DNA from: Glycine soja | Lineage: Eukaryota > Streptophyta > Magnoliopsida > Fabales > Fabaceae | Reading direction: 5' to 3' | NCBI RefSeq assembly: GCF_004193775.1 | Contig: NC_041019.1 | Coordinates: 35,154,827 to 35,218,826 of the forward strand | Length of the DNA: 64,000 nucleotides | In this document: piece by piece, positions 45,894-57,259 of the stretch | How positions within the stretch are numbered: the first letter of the stretch is position 1 | Layout of the letters: each line of letters starts with the position of its first letter | The notes under the pieces: generated by a model | Databases searched by the model: none | What the model was told of the DNA's origin: nothing | What the model saw: only the letters and a program-made list of their open reading frames with translations | Position numbers and translations under genes: made by a program

Positions 45894-47396
45894 TGGATGC
45901 AGTGGTGGAAGAGACCTCCTTACTCCACCCGACTTCTCTTCCGCCATGACTTGGGGAGTTTTCTTTTTCTGTCTCCTTCTTCACTTTTGACGCACTTGTC
46001 CAATTTTATTGATTGATCTGATTGCTTTGAATCTTGTGATCGTGCCACATTGAGGACAATGTGTTGTTTAAGTGTGGGGGGGGGGGGGATTGTTCTTTGT
46101 TTGGGTTTTTCTAGGTTAAAATTGTGTTAAATTTGTTATGTTGGTTTTATGTTTTGTGTACAACATTGCATATTTCTCTTTGAATTTTGGGTTATGTACA
46201 GGAAATGGGTAATTGTTTTCGAAACAGGAGTTTCTTGACATATTGTGAATTGAAATCCTTGCCTTCTCTACATGTCAAGTTAGTTATGAAAGGTCGAATT
46301 GAAAGTGATAAATTTACCATTGGTGAGATTTTGAGCCATCATTGTTTATTTTATTCAGTGTGCTTTACCCCATTGATCACTTGCACAATAGCCTTGGCTT
46401 GACTCTTGTTGATACTTCTTGGTTACCATGCATGTTGGGAGATGATTTAGGCATTTTATTCTTATAAGCCTCTAGCCAAATGAGCCTACCTTGAATTAAT
46501 TCCTTTGATAGCCCTTTTGAGCCTATGTTTCCCTTTCCTTGTTTTGAAGCTCACTACAAGCCTTAAGTGAAAAACCATGATATCACCTTACCCTTAAGGA
46601 ATTTTGGAGCTTTGGAATTGTTTTGGGAATAAGTGAGGGGGGGTATGTTTTATTGGAAGATATAATTTTTGGCCATGCTTAATGTTTTATTTTGGCCATG
46701 CTTGATGTATATATATATTGCCTAGTTCTTGCTTTAATCTTCAAAAATTCAAAATACTTTCAACTGCTGCAAATTCGTACTGTTCTAAAAAAAAAAAAAA
46801 GAAGAAGTGAAGTTGAATAAATGAGGTCTTGTTCTGAGGACTTGATTTGGTTTGAAGCCTTGGTTGATTTTGTTGATATTAGAGGTTTTGGGTTTATTAC
46901 TTTTGCTTAATTTTCTATTATTCCCCATTGCTCCTCTATTCATTTAGGGTGTTAGCTACTTATCCCATACTTCTCTCTACCTTGTCCTTGGCCCCATTAC
47001 AACCTTTAAAGACCTTTTGATCCTCATGTGCATGTGTTTGTCAATTTTAGAATTTTGCCAAGTCTATGTGGTGTTTGTTTTCATGGGTGCCTTGAGAGTC
47101 AACAATAGCCTAGACACTTGAGAGATAGAGTGCATGTCTTGTGAGGCTATATCACTTACATTTGAGCTGATTGACTACCTGACCATGTTTGGGATGCTTG
47201 GATGATTTTCATGACTATCTTGATTCTTTAACTCATTACACATTCGATATTACCCATTCCTTTCATTCCTTGAGACTCATTGAGAAATATGTAATTGTTT
47301 TGGTGTTTGTTTATCTCTCTTTAATGTCTTTGGATTTGTTCTTTGCTCTGTTTTTAATTTTTCCCAGGAGTGCAAAAAGCTAAGTGTGGGGGATTT
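45894..47396 (+). other. Athila 3' region without env-like ORF, ending in the polypurine tract
   Basis: A G-run occurs at about 46076-46088 after AGTGTG. Short ORFs (for example 46187-46402 and 47189-47383) have no family resemblance. A (A)n run is at 46788-46800. The final AAGTGTGGGGGATT (about 47382-47395) is the polypurine tract before the 3' LTR; a similar AAGTGTGGGGG occurs at about 46069. Confidence 0.7.
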
Positions 47397-48570
47397 TGAT
47401 GTGTCATTATTTTCTCATATTTCTTAACCATTTTTGTCACCTATTTAATTACTGATTAACTCTAATTGTTAAATTTATTATTCAGTTTTATCAATTGGGC
47501 CCACTTGACTAATTTGGTGTTTTTAATTCAATTTCAAGATAATTATAAGCAATTGGGCTGAGCCAGATTGGACTTGAAGAGAGAAGACAATTTTATTAGA
47601 TTTCGTCTAATTTCATTTTATTGCATTCAGTTTTCATTTAGTATTTTTATTTCGTTTTAGGCCAAAATAATGTAATAGGGCCCAATGACTTTGAGTGACC
47701 CTTATAAATAGCAGCCTTAGGATTTGTGTAAAGTCTATTCTATTATTAAGGAGAAAATACCCAAGCTGAGTGCATGGAGTTTTAGGGTTTTACGTTTTTA
47801 GCTTTGTATTATTGTTCATGTGAATGCATTTTCCATTTTTCTGCTTCTAATTGCAATTTCGTTTCTGTTCATTCTTCTGCCTTTAGTTTCATTTTCGTTT
47901 TCTGCCTTTAGCTTCACTTACGTTTTCTGCCTTTAGCTTCATTTACGTTTTCTGCCTTTAGCTTCACTTACGTTTTCTGCCTTCTAGTTTCATTTACATT
48001 TTATGCTTTTGTTGAACTTATGGAAGGCTAAATTTCTAGTGTTGTTTCCCTCTGAGGATGAAGCGTAAGTCTCTTTGAGGTTCTATTTTTAATGTTGCTC
48101 TCCTATCGGTTTTCCCTTCACCAATTAACTCACATGTGTTCTGTTAAACTGTGCACACTTCGTGTTCGATTAATTGCCTCTGTGCTTAAATTACGTTCGT
48201 GCTTAATGAACAAGGGGTTAATTGGTGTATGTGTTGCTTAATCACATATTGACAACCCTAAATTGATTTTTGCTTAGTAAATTAAATTAGGGTTGGATTA
48301 AGTGGTTAACTGCCAGGGGTGAAATCCTCATAACCTAGGATAAGAGAATGGCTTATGAGTCAGAGGAAATAACACATTTTTAATACTATTAATTTCGTAT
48401 TCCAATCTGCTTGTTCTTAATTTCACTAAACAAGCACCCGCCAATTGTTACTGTTATAACGAAGCATATTATGAACATTTCGTTAGTCATTGCTCGTTGG
48501 GAAACGACCTAGGATCACTTCCTAGTTACAGCATTCTAATGTTTATTTGATTCAGGTACGGCCTCGATCA
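47397..48570 (+). repeat. Athila 3' LTR
   Basis: Same ends as the 5' LTR (TGATGTGTCATT and GCCTCGATCA), same length, TATAAATA at 47703-47710. It differs by scattered substitutions, many of them G/A or C/T. Confidence 0.93.
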
Positions 48571-48639
48571 ATGTCGTTCCTGTTACCTTTGAGGGGCAGC
48601 AACCCCAGCCTATAGGGGGGCACCTGTGAAGAACCTCGG
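48571..48639 (+). pseudogene. Ogre C gag, middle scrap
   Basis: In one frame it reads VPVTFEGQQPQP, matching the IPIESQQPQT and ILIESQQPQS positions in B and H. This shows that the Athila element split a continuous gag. It is cut again at 48640 by a solo LTR. Confidence 0.75.
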
Positions 48640-50256
48640 TGTCGCAACGTGCGCTTTCGCGGGCAAGCGAAGGCGAGGCTCACGGGTGCGCTTTCCAAAG
48701 GAGGAAAGACGCGCGGAGTCGCCACCAACGTTTATTTGTGGGAAACGTCGGAAAAACCGAAGGAAACCGGTCAAAATGAAAATTCTAAGTTCGAGAGTTG
48801 TATCTACGTTTGAGGAAGGTATTAGCACCTCTCACGTTTGTCTCAAAGGACAACAGCCTATTTTTTAGAATTGTGGAAATTGTATTACCTTAACTTTTAT
48901 TTCTTTTTATTTTTTGAGGTCGACTATCGCGGGGCTTTTGCTCCTACGTACCCTCCATCGAAGAGGAAATCAGACCTACGTAGTTCTTTCTTAAGAGTGA
49001 ATCAAGTGATTCTTTTTACTTTGAAAGGTGATCATTTTAAGGCGTTGGACCTTAAAACTGATCCATTTACTTGATAAGGAAAACTGAAATGATAAACTTT
49101 CAAACCCCATTTAATGACCATTTTTTTGTGGACGAGCTTGACTAGGCGAGTTGATTTTAGTCTTAGTTTCACTTTAGTTATTAATCACTTCGATTAAGAA
49201 TGAGAAATCCCAAAGAGAAAACGTCCGATTGATTTTTCGCTTTATTTTACTAAAAGGTATTTTTTGATTATTATATTATTATTTTACCTCTTTTTTGATT
49301 TCCAACGTGGTTACGGCACGACCGAACGGTCGGAATTCATTTTAACAAAAATTAACGGATGATACAATTCAAATGATCGGTGGAAATTTATTTTATTTTT
49401 AGATTAGGCGAGAAACGACTTAAATAAATGACTGAAGCACGTCAAAAGGGGGTATAGAAAGCGAATGAAAACAAGAATAAAAGTACATGAAACAAAATAT
49501 GGACCACCACGGGTACATAGAATGAATTGAAAAGCTCGGTTTGAGGTACTTACCCGTTGAAGACTGAAGAAAATGAAGAACGAACGATGAATGTCGAAGA
49601 ACGGTTGAAAATCTTCGCGTAATTACTCACGGAAATGTTACGGAAGAGCCTTGGCTTGGATTTTCTTCACGGAAACAATTTTCCTCAACAATTTCGAGAG
49701 AATAAGCAGTGCCAAGAAGGCTGAACCCCTTTTCTTCTTCACTCCTCCCCCTATTTATAGCAAAATAGGGGAGGAGCTTGCCACCTAGCTCGCCCAGGCG
49801 AGCAAGGTTGCTTCCTCCAGAAGCAACCGCCTTCTGGAGGAAGAAACTAGAAGGCCCAAGTGGGCCTGTTTGCTATTTGTACCACCCTTTTTACTAAATG
49901 CACCCCCCTTAACCTTTTTTGGTAATTCTGTTTTCGTAACGTTACGAAACTTTACAAATTTCGTAACGATACTTATTTTCCTTCCGCAAGGTTACGAATC
50001 CTTACGGATTATGTACTCACTCTTTTTTAGCTTTCGATGAAGTTACGGAAACTCACGGATTGCGCAAAAACAACTCCTTTTGATTTCCGTCACATTACGG
50101 AATTTCACGGATCGCGTAAGCCTGCTTTCTTTTGATTTCTGGCATGTCTCGGGACTTCACATATTGTGCAACCAAGGGTGCCAAGTATCTCGAAGCAGCC
50201 AATCAAAGGTTGCATATCATCAAATAATAATCCCCGGACGAAATTAGGGTATGACA
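48640..50256 (-). mobile_element. Solo Ogre LTR
   Basis: The 1617-bp LTR starts (minus) TGTCATACCC at 50256 and ends CGTTGCGACA at 48640. Flanks are CTCGG (48635-48639) and CTCGA (50257-50261), a target-site duplication with one mismatch, and gag resumes on the other side. There is no primer site or polypurine tract next to it. TATA is at 49752-49759. It is therefore a solo LTR left after recombination of a complete insertion. Confidence 0.88.
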
Positions 50257-51978
50257 CTCGAGAGCATGCTTAAGGTGAATTCGACCCATATCCCACATTC
50301 ACCACTGAGGGACCAACATTTAATGCTATGCCTCAACCCAATACCGCGGGAGCTCCTTAACCCCCTCCCCTCTGCAACCGCTGCATTTCTCAGTAGGGGG
50401 CTCGCCTCCGACAGGAGAAGGAAGAGAGAAACTTGATCTCATCGAAGAGAGATTAAGGGCTGTCGAAGGGTTTGGTGATTACCCTTTCGTTGACATGGTA
50501 GAATTGTGCTTAGTGCCTGATGTTGTCATCCCCTCAAAGTTCAAGTACCAGATTTCGACAAGTACAAGGGGACCACCTGCCCCAAAAACCACCTAAAAAT
50601 GTACTGCCGAAAAATGGGGGCATACTCCAGGGACGAGAAGCTGTTAATGCATTTCTTTCAAGAAAGTTTGGCCAGGGTGGCGGTCGTCTGGTATACCAAT
50701 TTGGAGGCTTCTCGTTTCCGCTCATGGAAGGATTTGATTACTGCCTTCATTAAGCAGTACCAATACAATACTGACAAGGCTCATAACAGAACCCAGCTGA
50801 AAAATATGAGTAAGTGGGAGCATGAGTCATTTAAGGAGTATGCCCAATGGTGAAGGGACTTGGCAGCACAGGTGGCACCCCCCATGGTAGAAAGAGAGAT
50901 GACCACTATGATAGTGGACACGCTGCCAGTGTTCTACTATGAAAAGTTGGTAGGTTACATGCCCTCTAGCTTCGTAGATTTAGTATTTGTGGGTGAGAGG
51001 ATCGAAGTAGGCTTGAAAAGAGGGAAGTTTGATTATGTTGCTCCTACCAGTATGAGCAATAGAAGATTTGGAGCAAGTGGGGCAAAGAAGAAGGAAGGGG
51101 ATGCCCACGCTGTGACTTCAGCTCCTACTTGGCCAAAACCCCAGTAAACCCCTCACAACACTTACCAATATGCCCAACATCGACCAAGCTTTTCCGCCCA
51201 TGTCGAAAACCCTTCTAATCTGGCACCTGTCCAGCAAAGGACATATGCTCAACCACAAAGGACCCCCGCTCAAAGCTCAGCTCCCACACAACCTTGCCCC
51301 ACCAGCAATTCCAATCCTAGCACAAGCGTCAATCCGAGAAGGAACTTTCCAGTGAAGAAACTTTCAGAATTCGCTCCCATCCCGATGCCGTACGCAAACT
51401 TGCTCCCATCTTTGATCGCCAACCAAATGGCGGTGGTAACCCCCGGGAGGATTTACCAATCTCTTTTCGCTTGATGGTACAACCCCAACGCGACTTGCGC
51501 TTATGATGGGGGTGCCCCGGGACATTCGATTGAACAGTGTGTGGGCCTCAAACATAAGGTCCAGAGTTTGATCAATGTGGGATGGCTGACGTTCCAAGAG
51601 GAGGGCCCAAACGTAAAGACAAATCCTCTTGCAAGTCATAGGGGACCAGTGGTTAATGCAGTGGAGGAGTGTGGACCGTAGAGGCCGAAGTAAATGAAAG
51701 ATGTGGTAACCTCTAGGAGGTTTATATTGAAGGCGTTGCGCGAGGCGGACATCATTTGCTTTGATGGGGGTGAGGGAAACAACTGCTTGGTACACCCGGG
51801 GGCAGCACACGACGTAGAGGCATGCCCAGTGGCAGAGGATTTGTTGCAATGGATAATGGATCAAGGTCGGTTTGAGGTTTGTGGCACGAGCAAGGAGGAG
51901 CAATATGTGTGCATGCAATCGGCTGACAAAAGCCCGAGCAAGCCCAAGCCTGATGGAAGCTTGCTTATGAAGTTTCAA
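50257..51978 (+). pseudogene. Ogre C gag, capsid and nucleocapsid part
   Basis: The early part (50257-50430) is frameshifted with stops. From about 50430 the capsid reads ERLRAVEGFGDYPFVDMVEL, then DKYKGTTCPKNHLKMYCRKM and FFQESLARVAVVWYTNLEAS. Unlike B and H it keeps an Arg codon where they have TGA. A stop lies at 50851-50853. The zinc-knuckle-like CAYDGGAPGHSIEQC is near 51500-51545. A C-terminal frame (51694-51981) with CFDGGEGNNCLVHPGA follows. Homology ends near 51978 where unrelated repeat sequence begins. Confidence 0.82.
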
Positions 51979-52800
51979 TAGAGGCTGGATCTTTGAGCTT
52001 CAATGAGGTCCTTCAAAGGTGATTTTCCACCATAGAGATGCAACAGAAGATAAAGGAAAAGAGGTGAGAAGAGAGGTGAGAAGAGGCGTCATCCACTAGG
52101 GAATAAACTATGGAAGAAGAAGCTTCACCACCAAGAGAGTGCTTTGGATAAGAAGCTTAGAGAGGAAGCTTCAATGGAGGAAAAGAAAGAGAGAGAGAAA
52201 GAGAGAGGGGGGAACACAAAATTGAAGGAGGAAAAGAGGGAGAGAAGTTGAACTTTGAAGTGTGTCTCACAAGATTCTCATTCATCAAAGTTGCAACAAG
52301 TGTTACACATGCTTCTATTTATAGCCTAGGTAGCTTCCTTGAGAAAATTTCTTGAGAAGCTTCCTTAAGAAACTTCCTTGAGAAGCTTCTTTGAGAAGCT
52401 TCCTTGAGAAGCTAGACTTAACTACACACACCCCTCTAATAACTAAGCTCACCTCCTTGAGAAGCTTTCTTGAGAAGATTCCTAGAGAAGCTAAAGCTTG
52501 GCTGCACACACCCCTCTAATAGCCAAGCTCACCTCCTTGAGATGAAAAGCTGGAGCTTAGCTACACACACCCCCTATAATAGCTAAGTTCACCCCATGCC
52601 AAAATACATGAAAAAAAAGTCCCTATTACAAAGACTACTCAAAATGCCCTGAAATACAAGGCTAAAACCCTATACTACGTGATGCAATCCTCACCCCAAG
52701 GGCATTGGATAGAAGACTCCAAGAAGATTGGGCCAGAGATGCAAGAGAAGGCCCTAGGGTTCTCATGAGCCTTAGGGTAGATTTCGGGCCCATGGGCTAA
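51979..52800 (-). repeat. Unclassified LTR-like repeat, minus orientation
   Basis: No coding frame is credible. On the minus strand a TATAAATA (about 52317-52324) lies before a leader-like purine/pyrimidine-rich stretch running to ~51980. Upstream of that box (52330-52610) are imperfect ~80-90-base repeats with GAAGCTTCCTTGAGAAGCTT-like palindromes and CTACACACACCCC. The architecture is that of an LTR promoter, but I do not recognise the family. Confidence 0.5.
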
Positions 52801-53944
52801 GTATGAGCCCACTTATCTTTGTACATATTAGATTAAGGTTTCATTATTTTTGAGCCTTGTATTTAGGGCTCCATAATGTAGGTAGGGTACCCTAGAAATA
52901 TAGGATTTTTTAGCCCTTGTATTTTAGGGCACCTAGACTAGTTTTTGTATTAGGGGTAGTTTTGTAATTTCACATGCATTAAGTGAATATTTGATGTGTG
53001 TGTTGGAAAATAAATCTAATTGAATTGGGAGAAGCCCAATCCAATTAAATTTTAGAGGGGGAGGTGAGCATTTGCTTGCTACACCCCATTGCCACATTAT
53101 ATAGTCACACTTTGTGCATGTCCTTATGCTTTACATGCCTCATGACACCTAAGCACACTTAGTGGAGAATCTTGGACTTGATCTTGAATTAGTGGACTGA
53201 ACCATAGCTAAAATTCACTAGTCATAATTAGTGAAATTTTGGCTCCACAAATTCAATTTCAAATTCAAGTAAAATTTGAATAGAAATTCAAATTTCCCTC
53301 CAATTTTGTGTGACACTTAGGCTATAAATAGAGGCCATGGGTGTGCATTTTTTTTGAACTTTGATCATTTGAAAATTAAACTTTTTTAGAGCTCTTTTAG
53401 AGCACAAAATTTTGCGCTCTTCTCTTCCTCTCCCTTCATTCATCTTCTTGTTCCTCCAAGCTCTTATCCATGGCCTCCTATGGTGGTGAGCTTCTTCTAG
53501 ACTCATCTTCTCCTTGAAGTGGGGTCTCCTCTCTCTCTTCCTTCTCCATTCCACTGCCATTCATCTTCCAAGAAGTAAAGGAATCCATTGATGAAGAAGA
53601 TCCTAGGCAAACAAGCTCCAATAGAGCTTACATCACTACTAGAATGACCAAAATACAAGGCCCAAAAGTAGGAAAAAATTATTCTAATATTTACAAAGAA
53701 TAGTGGACCCAACCTTGGCCCATGGGCTCAGAAATCTACCCTGAGGTTCATGAGAACCCTAGGGCCTTCTTTAGCAGCTCTAGCCCAATCCTTTTGAAGT
53801 CTTCTATCCAATACCCTTGGGGGGTAGGATTGCATCATCCCCTCCCCCTTGGAAAGGATTTGACCTCTGATCCCAAGGTTCTTAATACTCTGAGCTCCTT
53901 CCTTCAACAACTGTAAAAAGAATAAAAACATATATATTAGTGTT
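52801..53944. repeat. Unclassified repeat block with a second TATA box and an inverted copy
   Basis: A TATAAATA at about 53322-53329 (+) follows GGCTATA and precedes GAGGCCATGGGTGTGC. The segment 53640-53845 is an inverted, diverged copy of about 52680-52880. Shared landmarks include the ATTGGATAGAAGAC, CCCTAGGGTTCTCATGA and CCCATGGGC positions. No gene is supported; the small ORFs reflect low complexity. Confidence 0.5.
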
Positions 53945-55736
53945 TGTTGGCATCTGAACCTTAATTGATCGCTTCGGTATGCTTAACACCCATCGCCGCA
54001 AAATCTGTGACGTTTCGGAAAGAAATCAGCAAAAAACACAAAAACCGGGGGGGGGGTGCACTCATCAAATGGGGGGTGTGCTTAGGAAACTTAATCACTA
54101 AGCAAACTGGAGGGGTGCACTCAATAAATTGGGGTGCGTTCAGGAAACTTCATCACTAAGCAACCTAGAAGGGGGTGTACTCATCAAATTGGGGGGTGCG
54201 CTCAGGAAACTTCATCGTGAACATTCTAGAAGGGGGGTGAACTTATCAATTACGGGATGCCCTCAAGAAACTTCCTCAGGAAGCCTTTGGAGAGGGGGTG
54301 AACTTATCAATTTTGGGTGCGCTCAGAAATATTCCTCAAGAAGCTTCTCAACGGCAACCACCTCCCCTTTTCTCCTATAAATAGGGGAAGGGGGCTGAGT
54401 TTAAGGATCCAACAATTTTTGCACTAAGCTTTCACTTGAAATTAGTGAGGAGAAGAGAAAGAAGGAAAAAAATCCAAGCCGAGGTGCTTCTGTAACGCTT
54501 CCAAGACGTTTCCGTGAGCGATTTCATGGAAGTTCTTCGCCATTCTTCGTCATTCTTCGTTCGTTCTTCAGTCTTCAACTAGTAAGTTTCTAAACCCGAA
54601 GCTTTCAATTCATTCTTATTTTCTTCACTTTCATTCTTCATCTTGTTTACTTTCGGTATTATTTTCTTCCGCTTTCACGAGCTTTCAACCGTTTATTTAA
54701 GTTGTTATCTCGTTTAATAATTGATAAAATGAATTTCAACCAATCATTTGTGTTGTAATCTTGTTTAATCACTGTTAAAACAAAATCCAACCGGTCATTC
54801 GTGCTGTAACCTCGGTTAAATAAAAAAAGGTAAAATAATAATAAAATAATCAAAATATCTCTGGAAAAAAATAATAAAATAATCAAAAAAATCAATAGGA
54901 CATTTTACTTTAAATGAATACATAATAACCCAGTGAAACTAAGGCTAAAATCAACTCACAAACCAAGCTTTGTCCGCAAAAATCACTTGAAGTTGTTTTA
55001 AGGTCCAACACCTTAAACGGTCACGAAGAACTACGTAGGTCTGAGTTCCTTATCGCTTATTGAGGATACGTAGGAGCAAAAGCCCCGCTTTTGTTGACCA
55101 CCCCAAGAGATCATTAATGGTCCAATGCCTTAACGTTTCTCTCCTTTCAAAAACCAAGTGATCGTTAATGGTTCAACGCCTTAACGTTTCTATCCTTTCA
55201 AAACCAAGAGATCGTTAATGGTCCAACGCCTTAACGTTTTTCACCTTTTAAAAAATCAAAAGATCGTTTAAAGTCCAACACCCTAAACGATTTTTGTTCG
55301 GTTAAAATCGATCTTGCGAAAAAACATCAAAACAACTTAACCAACGTTCAGTTCTTACTATAGAACTATGTAGGTCTGATTTCCTCATCACACTCGAGGA
55401 TACGTAGGAGCGAGGGAAACACCCTTGTCGACACAAAAAAGTAAAAAACATAAAAAAACACATATAAAAGGGAAAAATACATAAAAAAGGAAAATACATA
55501 GTTTTGAAGTCATAATTGCACATTTGATTAAAGGCTGCTGTCCCTTGTGACGGATGTGTGGGGTGCTAATACATTCCCTGTGCGTAAAAACAACTCCCGA
55601 ACCTTTCACACTTAAAGTTCGTAGACCACACGTTTCGGTTTTTCTGACGTTTTCCCCAAATAAACATTGGCGGTGACCCCGCGCGTTTTCCTCCCTTGGA
55701 AGACGCACCCGTGAGCCTTCGTGTCGCCCTCCCGCG
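53945..55736 (+). mobile_element. Degraded 5' LTR of Ogre H
   Basis: Homology to the other Ogre LTRs starts near 53950, without the TGTCATACCC start. It runs to CGCCCTCCCG at 55736, just before the usual end. It has five ~61-bp tandem units in U3 (54050-54355), TATA at 54376-54383 and two copies of the double-TACGTA block (about 55029-55079 and 55363-55412). A ~51-bp unit is repeated four times in between (55106-55290). Gag of the same orientation follows. Confidence 0.82.
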
Positions 55737-57259
55737 CATTTTCCTCCCCAAAGCATAAACAATGCATCATTCGCATACATCCATTTTTCATTGGTTGCAT
55801 TGCTCATTGCATTCTTTCCTTGAAAACCGAACTTTAATCATTGTTATCAAAAGGGAAGAACGCACTTTACGACACCCTTACCGAACGCTTGCTAGAGCTA
55901 GAGTAATGGCTGAAGTAGAAGAGGTGTAAGAGTGGATGAAGGCCGACATGGAGACCATGAAAGAACAAATGGACACAATGATGGAGGCCATGATGAGCAT
56001 GAAGAAGATAATTGAGGTCAATACGGCTGCAGTTGCCACTGTCAGCGCTGTTTCTAGGGTGGACCCGACTCCTCCATCTGGCCTCAACCTAATAAATCAT
56101 CCAACCTCAGATACGGGCGGCCCCCATTTTGTGCAAGTCCGGAACAAGCATGTTTTCTCGCCATATGGTTTTCCTCTGAACTATACTCCACTCAATGAGA
56201 ATGTTAATAACTCCACTCCTATACTCATTGAGAGCCAACAACCTCAATCTGAGCATGCACATGTCTCTCAACCCATGGGGGAGACAAATGAAATACCCCA
56301 TCGTAATCTAGCCAACTTCGAGCCTCGCCTCAGATATGCCACTGACGGGCAAGCAGTTGGTGATATACCCCTGCAAAACACTTTGGAGGACCCTTAATTT
56401 CTCCCCCAACTACAACCCTTTCATTTCACAGCGGGTAAAATCCCTCCTGCCATGGCAGAAAAGGGAAAGTTGGATCATCTAGAGGAAAGGCTCAGGGCCA
56501 TTGAAGGAGGCAGAGATTATGCCTTTGCTAACCTAGAAGAGTTGTTCCTAGTACCCAATGTCGTCACCCTTCCCAAGTTCAAGGTGTCGGACTTTGATAA
56601 GTACAAGGGGACTACTTGCCCCAAGAACTTGTCGGAAGATAGGGGCATACGCAAAAGATGAGAAATTACTGATGCATTTCTTCCAAGAAAGTCTTACTGG
56701 GGCAACTGTAACCTGGTATACTAACTCGGAACCTTCCTGAGTCCATTCTTGGAAGGACCTAATGGTTGCCGTCATTAGGCAATATCAATACAATTCTGAT
56801 ATGGCTCTGGATAGGATGCAGCTACAGAACATGGGTAAAAAGGGGCATGAATCCTTCAAAGAATATGCCCAAAGGTGGAGGGATCTGGCAGCCCAAGTGG
56901 CGCCCCCAATGACGGAAAGGGTGACGATAACAGTGATAGTAGACACATTACCAGTGCTCTACTATGAAAAGATGGTGGCTACACACCTTCAAGCTTTGCT
57001 AATTTAGCTTTCACCGGCGAAAGGATCAAAGTGGGTCTAAAAAAAGGCAAATTTGATCATTCTGCTTTGACGAATGAGAAAACTGGGGCAAATGAAGAGG
57101 GTGAAAATGAGGGAGAAACCCATGCTATGACTGCCATTCCTACACGGCCAAGTTTCCCAGCAGCCCAACAATGTCATTACTCAACCAATAACAACCCTTC
57201 TCCTTACCCACCCCCCAATCATCCACAAAGGCCATCACTAAATCAGCCACAAAGCCTGC
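55737..57259 (+). pseudogene. Ogre H gag, decayed
   Basis: The ~150 bases before the ATG at 55906 match the pre-gag segment of B, although the LTR end lies immediately upstream, so leader and ORF1 are deleted. Gag starts MAEVEEV and meets TAA at 55927-55929. It continues as MKADMETMKEQMDTMMEAMM to a TAA at 56395-56397, then through the capsid. A short deletion near 56630 shifts the frame and a TGA stands at 56738-56740, the same position as in B. A later segment (QRWRDLAAQVAPPMTER) is recognisable to about 57250, where Ogre E is inserted. Confidence 0.83.

Larger units (their letters stand above)
38693..48570 (+). mobile_element. Athila-lineage Ty3/gypsy element (Diaspora-like), 9.88 kb
   Basis: Two 1174-bp LTRs flank a gag-pro-pol region. 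The flanks are ATGCC (38688-38692) and ATGTC (48571-48575), a target-site duplication with one mismatch. The primer-binding site, FMDD reverse transcriptase and HHCC integrase place it in the Athila lineage. The env-like ORF of many Athila elements is absent, as in soybean Diaspora. A hand comparison of the first ~430 LTR bases gives about 24 differences, so the insertion is not recent. It is inactive (many stops, integrase deletion). Confidence 0.92.

Noticed and set aside
46187..47383. Possible env-like ORF downstream of Athila pol
   Set aside because: Only short ORFs (about 64-71 codons) without signal peptide plus transmembrane architecture or family resemblance. Absence agrees with Diaspora-like elements.
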